This document shows, piece by piece, positions 31,640 to 43,000 of a stretch of 64,000 nt of DNA. A program made the translations under genes and the position numbers. Position 1 is the first letter of the stretch. Each line of letters begins with the position of its first letter. Below the pieces are notes generated by a model that did no database searches, was not told where the DNA came from, and worked only from the letters and a program-made list of their open reading frames with translations. The DNA is from Trissonchulus latispiculum (lineage: Eukaryota; Nematoda; Enoplea; Enoplida; Ironidae): positions 24,778 through 88,777 of the forward strand of contig JASAND010026250.1 in NCBI GenBank assembly GCA_030248195.1, written 5' to 3'.

Positions 31640-32146
31640 TTAGACTGATGAGTGCTGGTATAGTCAGAATATACCAATGGTAACACAAGACAAACTACTG
31701 CTAGCTGAGTTATGGAAGAGGGAAATGCGAATGCGTTTTGAAGCCAGTTGCTTAAAGCTGATGCTGGACTGGAAATCATCTTTTAGGGTCTTTCCGCAAA
31801 AGAGATGAGTAGAGTTAAAATTAACTTTTACGTACCTCATCTAATGAGCTGAAGCGCTACTTTACCTCTTTACTCTTCCACGAAAAGGATCGAGTTAACT
31901 CTTTTATCTCTGCTTAACTGTTCGCGAGAAGTCCCTAGGTTTACCGTGGTAGACTTATAGCTTTGCTGAGGCTAAATTTTGGCGGCACAGAAACAAACTG
32001 TAAAGTAATAGCAGTTGCACGACTAAAAATGTAGATATTGCGTTTTGTTATAAAATCACACTATATTTGAAGATTGGCACAGCTACACCGAACAATCCAT
32101 ATTCGTTGGCTGTACATTGTGTAGTCATTGGCTTGTCGCGCTCAAC
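31640..32146. other. Gene-free stretch
   Basis: Mixed-composition intergenic sequence between two mobile elements. No ORF, RNA gene or repeat that I can recognise. Confidence 0.5.
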
Positions 32147-32154
32147 GTAATTGA

Positions 32155-34571
32155 GGCCCAAATCCGTTATCTGGCATCTCGCATAAACATTGTGCAGCCA
32201 TTTTGCACAACTTTGAAATTTGTGCAGAATAAAAATTCAGCTTGGAAAAGTATGCAATCATGACAGAAAACAGACATCTTGGTAAAGGGAGCCGTGTAAA
32301 GATTTTATGTTATCCAGCATCAAACCTCCATGTGGCACGGACGTTAAATTGTCATTAAGAAGGTAAAACATGAAATAACTAAATCAACTCTCTTCATTCC
32401 CGAAGGGCAATAACATTTTCCAACGTTGCAGTTAAAACTGAAGTTAGAAAGGCTTGCTGTGCACAAACAGCGATTACGGCACCATTGCCTTCCACACACT
32501 CATCTTCATTCCCGAAGGGCAAATGCCTGTTTCAACAAGTTCTCGGATTTATGTGTTTAAAATTCTGTCAAATTGGCCTTTTGCATTTTTTGGCTTTTAC
32601 TGGCTTCTCTAGGAATATGTGGCAGAATTTCTTCAAGATTTAGAAATATGATTTTTGCAAGTAGAAGTCAAAAATAGTGATATGCCAATTTGGCAGGATT
32701 TTGACAATTTCGCCTTTGTTTAACACGTAAAACCTGCCACTTATTCCTAATAGGAATAAGTGGTATTATTGTATTAAACTTCAGAAACATGATTTTTGCA
32801 AGTAGAAGTCAAAAATAGCTAGATGCCAATATGGCAGGATTTTGACAATTTCGCCCATGTTTAACACATAAAACCTGCCACTTATTCCTAATAGGAATAA
32901 GTGGCATTATTATTTTAAGCTTCAGAAACACGATTTTTGCAGGTAGAAGTCAAAAATAGTGAGATGCCAATTTGGCAGGATTTTGACAATTTCGCCTATG
33001 TTTAACACATAAAACCTGCCACTTATTCCTAATAGGAATAAGTGGCATTATTATTTTAAGCTTCAGAAACATGATTTTTGCAGGTAGAAGTCAAAAATAG
33101 TGAGATGCCAATTTGGCAGGATTTTGACAATTTCGCCTATGTTTAACACATGTTTAACACATAAAACCTGCCACTTATTCCTAATAGGAATAAGTGGCAT
33201 TATTATTTTAAGCTTCAGAAACAAGATTTTTGCAGGTAGAAGTCAAAAATAGTGAGATGCCAATTTGGCAGGATTTTGACAATTTCGCCTATGTTTAACA
33301 CGTAAAACCTGCCACTTATTCCTAATAGGAATAAGTGGCATTATTATTTTAAGCTTCAGAAACATGATTTTTGCAAGTAGAAGTCAAAAATAGTGAGATG
33401 CCAATTTGGCAGGATTTTGACAATTTCGCCTATGTTTAACACGTAAAACCTGCCACTTATTCCTAATAGGAATAAGTGGCATTATTATTTTAAGCTTCAG
33501 AAACATGATTTTTGCAAGTAGAAGTCAAAAATAGTGAGATGCCAATTTGGCAGGATTTTGACAATTTCGCCTATGTTTAACACGTAAAACCTGCCACTTA
33601 TTCCTAATAGGAATAAGTGGCATTATTATTTTAAGCTTCAGAAACAAGATTTTTGCAGGTAGAAGTCAAAAATAGTGAGATGCCAATTTGGCAGGATTTT
33701 GACAATTTCGCCTATGTTTAACACGTAAAACCTGCCACTTATTCCTAATAGGAATAAGTGGCATTATTATTTTAAGCTTCAGAAACATGATTTTTGCAAG
33801 TAGAAGTCAAAAATAGTGAGATGCCAATTTGGCAGGATTTTGACAATTTCGCCTATGTTTAACACGTAAAACCTGCCACTTATTCCTAATAGGAATAAGT
33901 GGCATTATTATTTTAAGCTTCAGAAACATGATTTTTGCAAGTAGAAGTCAAAAATAGTGAGATGCCAATTTGGCAGGATTTTGACAATTTCGCCTATGTT
34001 TAACACGTAAAACCTGCCACTTATTCTTAGTAGGAATAAGTGGCATGACTTTTCCATATTTAGAATAACGGCAGTTGAAGCCAAAAAATGCAAAATGCCA
34101 ATTTGGCAGAATTCTGACATTGTCGCCTAGTCCTCGCCTATTAACATAAATCCGAGAACTTGTTGAAACAGGCATTTGCCCTTCGGGAATGAAGATGAGT
34201 GTGTGGAAGGCAATGGTGCCGAAGTCACTGTATATATGCGCTATGCAAATCTTTTTAACTTCGATCTAACTTCAACGTTAAATAAAGGTTCTTGCCCTTC
34301 GGGAATGAAGAGGGTCGATTCTTCACAGGCGGTCAAGTGGTAAACTTTATGTCAATGGCAATGTTTATTTTCACTGTCAAATGGAAGGTGCCAGATAACG
34401 TTTAGATGCTAGAGACCATCAAATATTTACATGTTCTCCTTACCAACATAAAATTTAATAGGTTACGACAACCTGTGTTTTTCAAAGAGCTCAGCCAGCT
34501 GCACAAATTCAAAAGTTGTGCAGGATGGCTGCACAAATATTATATGAGATGCCAGATAACGGATTTGGGCC
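32155..34571. mobile_element. 2.4-kb element with 26-bp ends, 8-bp TSD and a 141-bp palindrome array
   Basis: The left end GGCCCAAATCCGTTATCTGG is matched by its inverted form at the right end. GTAATTGA at 32147-32154 and 34572-34579 is an exact 8-bp TSD. The inverted arms continue inward (ATTCCCGAAGGGCAA near 32397 and 32510, inverted near 34180 and 34295). The centre is a 141-bp tandem array. GG termini and 8-bp TSDs occur in Merlin elements, and 8-bp TSDs also in hAT and P, so the superfamily is unresolved. No transposase is present. Confidence 0.88.
32640..34050 (+). repeat. 141-bp tandem array, about 10 units, two palindromes per unit
   Basis: CTTCAGAAAC recurs at 32779, 32920, 33061, 33213, 33354, 33495, 33636, 33777 and 33918. 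Spacing is 141 except one unit with an 11-base local duplication. Each unit carries a 31-bp palindrome: CCACTTATTCCTA, A, then TAGGAATAAGTGG, extended one or two bases each side. Each also carries the short palindrome TGCCAATTTGGCA. Confidence 0.95.
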
Positions 34572-34822
34572 GTAATTGATGCTTGATGTTTGTGGTTCGT
34601 TGAACTCAGACTAAAGGTTAAAGAGATAATTCGTTGATGTCGCAACGCAAGTTAGTGACACCTTAAGTGTCGTGTTTCAATCGAATACTGATCCTGAAAC
34701 TGTCAGAATTGTTGATCGCTGTTGGATTCTAACTCAGAGATTACTGAAATGGTGTAAATAATATTTGAGTTATGCTAATTTTTGTTTGCTTTTGGTGGAT
34801 GATTGGATAGTTTGATAGATAG

Positions 34823-35625
34823 TAGGGTTGGTTTTTTCCGGAAAAAAAGGATTGCCGGAAAAAACCTTTTTTCCATTTTTTCCTTTTTTCCGGTCGCTCC
34901 AAAATTACACAATGTGCCAAAAGTTGCGTTATTTCATGTTTTTGCATTCTCTGAAGCAGTTTTCACGATATTTAGTAGCCCCACGGGGGTAATGCAATTA
35001 CACAAACGCTTAGAAAGGTTCCAGTATTGATTACAGGAATCAAATGTTTTCAGCAGGTGATGCTGTAAAGCAAAGGACAGGTGACTTCTGTATACCTGGG
35101 CGGTTCTACTAGACCTGGTCTTTGGTTTTCGTAGGTAATGCACTGTGTAAAGTAAACAATTCCACTTATTTTAACAGTTTTGGTTGAATACTCCACTGTT
35201 AGGTATGGAATTATTAACTCTACCTGAGTTACGCAATGATTTTCACATTCCAAGGCAAAAATGTTAAATCCCAAAATTAGTTCAAATTCATGAATATCGC
35301 ATTCCTACCTCACTAAACACTGTTTTTGATCGTTTCTTAATGTTCTCATTTCTTAAATTAACTTTCAGAACATGTCCCGAATATTTTTCCATTTTTTCCG
35401 ATGCTTCGAAAAAATCTAAATACAGTTTCGTCAGATTTAACATACTCCCACCTACTATGACCCATGGAAAAGGTTGTAAATAGTGTGAAATTGCCGAATA
35501 AGCTCAGAAAACATTATATTTCATTGTAAAATTCGTCAAAATAACGTTTTGAATATTTTTCCATTTTTTCCACCGCATCGGAAAAAACCTTTTTTTTCCA
35601 GTCCTTTTTTCCGCGCCCATCCCTA
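34823..35625. mobile_element. hAT-type MITE with GGAAAAAA-rich ends
   Basis: Starts TAGGGTTGG and ends GCGCCCATCCCTA. ATAGATAG at 34815-34822 and 35626-35633 is an exact 8-bp TSD. Both sub-terminal regions carry CCGGAAAAAACC-type repeats in inverted orientation. Non-coding. Confidence 0.9.
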
Positions 35626-35639
35626 ATAGATAGGAAAGT

Positions 35640-36906
35640 TTTTAGTTGAGATTCAAGTTTTTAATAGTACATTTAGTGTCTCGGTGTCTTCTTTCAGTTC
35701 AGGGTGAGTAATTTTCAGAGAAAATTGTGAGAAAAGTGTTTCAAACAAGCTGATTTTACTGCTTTTGGACTGGCAAAAACGAGAAAGCGTTTTAAACATA
35801 TTTTTACGTTACATAATTCATCTTGACCTTGTTACAGAATTCCCAAATTTCTTAGAGAATATCGTAAAAAGTTTCCAGTAGTTTTTTCCGGTGTCAACCC
35901 TCTTTTCTTTTATGTAGTCTGAGTAGAGCGATTAGGCTATTCAATCGTGGACGGAAAGAACAAAAGACAAGCGCCACGTTTGCGGGATATTATGACAGCC
36001 GAGCTAGCTGATTAACCTAACTATGTAACTGGTAGTCTACATCTTAAGCTTAAACCGTTGGCTTATACTGAGCCAACGAAAAGCTGAATCGGAAAACGGA
36101 CTTCAGATTCGTGGTCTACGACGCCGAAAACCCCTATATACAGCTTTTCAGCAAAATCGAATACAAAAAATTTTTCGGTTTACCTTGGTCCCCCCTTAGA
36201 AATCGAAAAAGACTCGAATTTTGCGAAATCGAAAAATTTTGCGATATTTGAACTCAGCGTAGTCGAAAACATACCCATAGTAAATTTTAGCTCATTTAGT
36301 AAAGTTTTAAGGAGTTTGAGTTTCGGGGAGTAATCGAGATAAGACCCATCTAAAATGACATTTTAAAATTGACGAAGAAGTCGAAAAGTTTTGGATTTTA
36401 GTCCTAAATTGTTTTAATTTTCATCAATTCTCAGGCTCAACGCAGTCTACAGCTGCTGTCTGCGTCATAAATGTTTTCTGATGGCAGTTATTTACGGGGA
36501 GGGGGCAGTCCCCCGTTGCCCCGTCCCCTCAGGCTACGAGCCTGCTGACACTATGTAAAAATTTAACCTGGGGAATCGGAATTTCACGATGCAAAGTCCT
36601 ATCTGATCTGGGGTGGGAGGCCTCACTCCCTGCATCGTCTGCCCGGTTGTTGGTTTGGAGTGGAACTGTTTTTGTACCATACTACAACGATAAGAAATTC
36701 CATATTCTAAAATGAGTTATTGGATAGAACGATGCTTCCTTAGTTCCTTTTTGTAACAAGTTGAGTCTTGCCATGTTCAGCCAAAGCCGAAAGACTTTAT
36801 GAGGGTACTAACCTTTGTCCCACAATTGCTAAACTATCTTCCGATGCTTGACCGTTAGGTTTGGTCTTTGTCCTCTCTTAGGTAGGTTTTATTTTTTTAG
36901 TTTTTT
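35640..36906. other. Upstream region of the KIAA0753-like gene
   Basis: No gene recognised. About 36764-36850 resembles part of the SINE (CAGCCAAAG, TATGAGGGTACTAACCTTTG), compared with 30625-30660. The promoter and any 5' UTR exon of the downstream gene should lie here. A T-rich tract and TAG at 36891-36900 could be a splice acceptor ahead of the ATG. Confidence 0.5.
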
Positions 36907-37057
36907 ATGGCCGTTTGCTCCGTATCGCTACCTCTTCGCCCCGATGAATGCGACGATTTTGCCGTTTGGTTCACGGGGAAACTGCTGCAGCTGGATGAGA
37001 TCAAGTCTATTCTGTTGCGTCGAGCGGAACAGCGAGTACAGTCGGAAAGATCTGCTG
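36907..37057 (+). CDS. KIAA0753-like exon 1
   Basis: Residues 1-50: MAVCSVSLPLRPDECDDF, then an amphipathic helix ending in QRVQSERSAG. An in-frame stop nine bases before ATG fixes the start unless a 5' exon is spliced on. Donor GTAAGT, phase 1. Confidence 0.8.
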
Positions 37058-40000
37058 GTAAGTTCCGTTTTGTCGAATTTTTGGAAGGATGCACCGCACT
37101 AGCAGTGGCTAGAAATGGATTAAGTCAAAGTTGGCTATTTTTAATTTTTAAGTATTGTGAATCTGTAGTTGTAAGCGTGGATATAGGCAAAGCAAACTGG
37201 CATTTTTTTAGGGTTTTGAAAGTGGAGGGGGGCTTCGCCCCCCGTAGGGAGGGGGAAGTGGGGGGGGCTTCCGAACAGTGGGGGGGGGGCGAGTCCAAGG
37301 TATAAAATACCAAAATTTTTAGCGAAAAATTAGCATTTTTAGGTAAAAACATAAAAAATCGCTATTTTTAAGCTTAAAATTAACTTATAAGTCCATAAAT
37401 TAGCTAAAAATTCAGAAAATTTTTGAAAATTTGACCTCAAAAACTTAAATTTTTCGACACTTTTGGGCGACCCCCAAAAAAGTGGGGGGGGCTTGCCGAA
37501 AAGTGGGGGGGGATGAAAGTGGGGGGGGGGCTCCGAAAAGTGGAGGGGGGAACCGAAAAGTGGGGGGGGCCCTCCACCCCCCCCCCACTAAAAAAATGCC
37601 AGGCAAATTCATAGAAGGCTTGCTTGTGAATGATTGCTGTTGAAATATTGAAATATTTGTTAACATTTTGTGACTGATATTTTGTGCGCTGAATCCGTGG
37701 ACAGATGCATCGGGTGTCATAATGTTTCATTCAACCTTTTTCCTGCTGCGCCTCAGCGCAGCAGGTCTCTTAAATTTGCTCAGCCCTTTGTTTTGCACGT
37801 AGACTCCACGCAGAACATAGATTTTAACATAAATGTACAGTTTCTGTGCTTTAAGATAGGGAGGGTATGACTTGTACATAGAATTTTTAAAAGAACTGTT
37901 TCCACACGTAAATTACGTGTATGTGCTAAGCCAGTCTTTCTGATTTATTTTCTTAGTCAACAAAACCGGAAATGGTCGACTCTAATGTTTGTAGTTTCAA
38001 TTCTTTAACAATTGGCTTGCAGCAAGTGAAAAGAAAGCTTGAGTTTGAACTAGTTCTAATTTATAGCCCAGCCATCATAAAATTCTAGCGATGAACGGTT
38101 GAAGAATGGGAGAAAACATCAAAGCCCAGAAACTATTCTTGTCCGATCCTTTCCGCAGGCAACAGAATATTTTGGTCGATAATTTTTATGCTTTAAGATT
38201 TCACATTTTCATGCATATAGTCTGACATAGGTTCAATTTTCTTCACAGATTCCTCTGTTGTAGACATTTTATTGGTAGTCAGATAAGTTCTTGCTAAAAT
38301 ATTAATATGCTGCGCAGCAGGCCTACAATTTATGAAAAATGTACCTCTGGTACCATAAGCCTTTTTGCAGAAAATATTGCTTGTTCAAACTACTTTCGTA
38401 CTTTCTTTACTCCTCATATTTGTGGCCCAGTGGCCAGTTTCATAAAATATATACCTCAAATTCTCGAGTAGTCCGTATTCAGTGACGATAACCTGTTATG
38501 TATTAAAAATTATATGTACATGTATCAACGGACGATTTTATGGTAATTCATTTAGCCAATTATGCAAATTTTTGAAACAGGAAGAAAAAGTTTATAAATT
38601 AGAGTTTTAAAAGTTTCTCGAGTATGTCTCAAGTTGGCAAAAATTTTTCTTGACGATGCACTTTGCTCGAGAACTTCCTGCATAGTTTAGCTACTAGACT
38701 CGAGAACATTTTTACGAAACTGGCCCCTTGGTTGGAATTACTAATAGCTTTGGAACAGCCATTCCAAAGCCTCTATGCTTCTTTCATATTATTTTTATGT
38801 TCATATACACAGCCTTTTTGTTTCCATCAAGAAAATGTGTTTGTTTAGATGTTTTTTGTTTGTTTGTTTCTGTGTTTGTTTAGATGAAAATTTGGTTTTT
38901 TAGATATTTTGGATCTGGTCAGAAATCTAATCCAAAGCCCCTCGTCAGAGCAGGCTGGACCTTCTACTGCTGACGACGGCTCCAAGAAGTCTCCTCGTAC
39001 TCCTTGCTGTCACACTGCTGCCCCAGCCGGCAGACGGAGGCATATTTTTCCCACGCCCTCTACAGAGCCTCGAAAATGTAGAAGTCGCCTGGACATACGC
39101 CTCCGGGATTTGAAGTCGGAAGTCTGCCGACTTCGCTTTGGCCTGGAAGCCCTGATGCTGAGCTGTGCCAGAATTGGTATAATATACTGAAAAACTCAAG
39201 AAAATTTCAACTTGACATGAGTCGTCTTCTGTAATCTGTGTTTGGATTCTGGTCTCTTTCTAGGCCATAATTGCTGGGGGACATCTGTAGCATCTTTTGT
39301 TTCAGTGGGGAGGGGGGAGAGGGGCACACATTACTGAGGCAAACAAATTCCCTTTATCTACTATATACAAATTTGTTCCTTGAGCCAAATTGAATTGAAT
39401 GGAACTTCGTCTGTTTAAACTGAGCTCCCGCATTTCAACACGTGGTTTCTTCTAAAACCCAAGAAGATGAAGTTGCTGCTTTACTGCGTATGAGTGGATT
39501 CTATTGATCTATTGATCTATTCTATTGAGAATTGATATTTTTTAAAATTTCTGCTGTATTAAAATCATTAACTATTTTTCCCTATTTTTTCAGAGACTCC
39601 GCCCTCCTATCTACCACAGCGTCTGTTGCCTTCCACTGGTACAGCATCTGCTGTATCGCTGGTGGCCGGCCCTGAGCTGGAAAGTTGGCTGTTTCCCGGC
39701 CAGGCTTCGGCAGGCCAGCGAGCCAAGCGTAGTCCTCGACTGAGCTATTCAGCGGACGGGCGCCTGATCTACAGTATTCAGCGACAGTGCCTCAGTCTGC
39801 GGGAACGGGTCACAGAGTGGCATAGTGTCTCACAGTCTTGTCAGGTACTGCTGCTCGTGGTTGTTGTCAAAACCTTTAGTTTATAATTTACTGCCTAACT
39901 GGGCTACTAATACAACCTGGCAGGAGTTCCAGAGACTAGTTTTCTCGCAGCGCCCATTGGCTCTCTCCTGTTCGGACTAAGGCTTTTGCTTTGGCGAAGT

Positions 40001-43000
40001 TTGTTTCATTATTTCATTATTATTTCATTTCAGGAAGGCGTGTTTCATTATTTCTTTATGGGCTACTACTAATGAGTTACGAAGAAAGTTGGTTTCATGT
40101 AAATCAAATTCCCCCAGAGCAAATTTTCTGTAAATTCTAACAACATACAAAAAAGTGCCAACATACATCGCTGAAAAGTGCCGGAGTTGCTTTTTTATTT
40201 TGTGTGGACTAGAATTTGTTTTTTACATACGTATGCCGTCATTATACGAGAACATTGAGCTTAAAGTTTATTCAGATTGGATTGACTCCTAATAAAAGAT
40301 GATAATGCAACACAGAATGAGGAAGGGGGGGGCGCAAGCAGGACCAACTACTGACGACTCTTATTATACGTACGTATTTATATCTTTTTTTCGTTTTTTA
40401 AATCATTGTTTCCCTGTTTCAGTTGACATTTTGTGACGATCTGACTAGCTTTGTTCGCTCCGTCTCACGAGTGCTGCGAATTTTCGGTCTTCGTCTGCTC
40501 AGCCTAGGCCGACTGGACTGGCTGCCTGACCGTCTTGTGGCCCTGTCCGGCCTCCTGACCCTGGCGTCCGCGCTGTGCGATTGGCTTCGTCAGCTGTCCA
40601 CTCTACTGACCACTGTCCTTGGCCCCAGTACGACTGAACTCAGGCTAATGGAGAGCCTCTTGGATAGATTTGAAACGGACATTTTGCTGACGTTAAAGGA
40701 GGTGTGTTTGACTTTGTCCAACGTAATTTTGTATTGAAATCTATTAAATTTGAAAACATGGTAGTGCGGTTCTGGTTGTGAGGTATTTTTTTGTTGCGCT
40801 TTAACTGACGCGGCAAGGCGGTTGAATTATTCAATTAACAAACTCCCTTGCTAGACTGTTGGTTTTGGCCAAGCATGAAAAATTCGTACTCGTATGTCGT
40901 CGTATCGTATATATACTGTTGCATTGCTCTACTCAGCTCTCAAACGCTGCTGAACTCAGTTTTGACCGGATTCGTTCTTGACCCCAAGATCTGTTAGAAA
41001 ACCCTTACGTACATAGGCTTGCTTTTTCCTAGTGCAAAAATTTCTGGGGGGGGGCATTCTGGGGGGTTTGGGCTCCAGGTCTGGGGGAGAGAAAATTTTT
41101 TGAAAAATGCTTAAAAATAGCTATTTTTTTCTGTTGAGCCAAAAATTTAACTATTTTTAACCTAAATTTAAACTTAAAATAGATAAAAATGCTAAAAAAT
41201 GACACAAAAATCCGGCGAAGTCGAAAATGTTTTGAAAATTTATAATAAAATCCCTATTTTTCTGTTTACTTTTGAAGTCTGGGGGACCGGCAGGCCATAA
41301 TCCTGGAGGGGGGCGATTCTGAAGGGGCGACCCAAGTTTAGGGGGGGACCGATTTCTGGAGGGGGTCCGCCCGCCCCCCTGTTGGAAAAAGCCAGGTTAG
41401 GTCCATTGAGGACATAGTGACCTTTGAAGATTTTGTTTAACATACGTAGGCATACTTTGGCAATTTTTGAAAATTGCTTTTTCGACAGTTTAAGCATCCT
41501 GTGGAAATTTTCTATTGAGTTTAGGACAAAACTAGACCCACTTTAACGTAAGAATAAGCAACTTTAACAAAAATTGAAAGCTTGACTTGAGATGGCACCA
41601 TTATACCTGAACGGAAGGTCAAATTTCACTGACCCTTGTGGAAGCAAATTTCGGTATATATATACCCTTGTGGCAGCAATGTTTCCTATCAGTACTTTTG
41701 AAAGCGATTTTTGCGGCTTTTCAACGAAAAACAGCAATTTTTTACCAAAAACAGCGTTTTTCTAACGTTATTAGCAAAAAATAGTGATTTTAGTGGAGAT
41801 TCCGGCGAAGCGGGAAAATGTTTGAAAATTTTAGTTGTAAAACCAATTTTTTGGGCAATTTTGTTACCCATTGTGGCCAGTGTTCTTACCCCTTGTGGGA
41901 GCAATTTCGTGACCCCTTGTGAGCGGCATCGCCGAGGGGGGATTTCGCTCCCCCCCCCTTGTCCACCTGTGGGCACCATGCCCGATTTTAACCATCTGGA
42001 CCAAGTAGTACAAAGCCAGGTGAAACCTTTACCAATTTAATCTAGAGGCTCTATTAATTGACCTGATTATTAGTTTGACTACGCGACTAATAATTACTTG
42101 AGCATACCTGACTGAACGGGAGGCCAAATTTCATTGACCCTTGTGGAAGCAAATTTGGGTACCCCTTGTGAGAGCGATTTTTCTTAGGGGTACTTTTAAA
42201 GGCGATTTTTAAGCGATTTTTGCCATTTTTTAACAAAAAACAGCTGTTTTTAAGCAAAAACGCGTTTTTCGGACGGTTTTTTCGCAAAAATAGTGATTTT
42301 AAGTGACAAATTCCGGCGAGGCCGGACAATTTTTGGAAATTTTAGTCGTAAAACCTATTTTTTGGGCGATTTTCTTACATCTTGTGGCCAATTTTCTTAC
42401 CCAGCAATTTTGCGACCCCTTGTGGAGGACTTCGCCAAGGGGGGGGATTTCCCCCCCCCCTTTCCCCCCCCCCCTTGTCCACCTGTGTACTTCTGGGGTT
42501 TTTTTACTGGGGGGGGGTCCGCAATTTTTGGGTTCCCCCCCACTCGACCTTTTCCCCCCCCCCACTCGGTCCCCCCCCCCCCCACGTTTTGGGCTTTCCC
42601 CCCCACTCACCCTAAGGTGCCCAGAAATTGCCAAACTTTTAGGATTTTTGGTCAAAATTTTCAAAAATTTTCCGGCTTCGCCGGCATTTTTTGGTTAAAA
42701 ATCGTCTATTTTGGTGCCAAAACGTAATTTTTGTGCACCTTTATGCTTGGTTATAGCTGCATATGTAGAAAACAGGCTTTTTATACTGTATTTTTGGCAT
42801 TTTTAGCTCATTTTATTCCCCCCCCCCACTTTTGGACCGCCCCCCCCCCCGTGGGGGGGGGGGGGGGCCCCCCCCCCACTCTTCCCCCCCCCACTTATTT
42901 TTGCCTAAAAAACCCCAGTACTTGAGTATGTATTAATTTGACATTTGCTGCTAATGCTTAGAGAAATTTTCGATTTGGGAAAGTGGGTTTTCCCCACCAA

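Noticed and set aside
42293..42727. Several overlapping Pro/Gly-rich ORFs on both strands
   Set aside because: Produced by long C and G runs in mobile elements; frames open in many phases at once.
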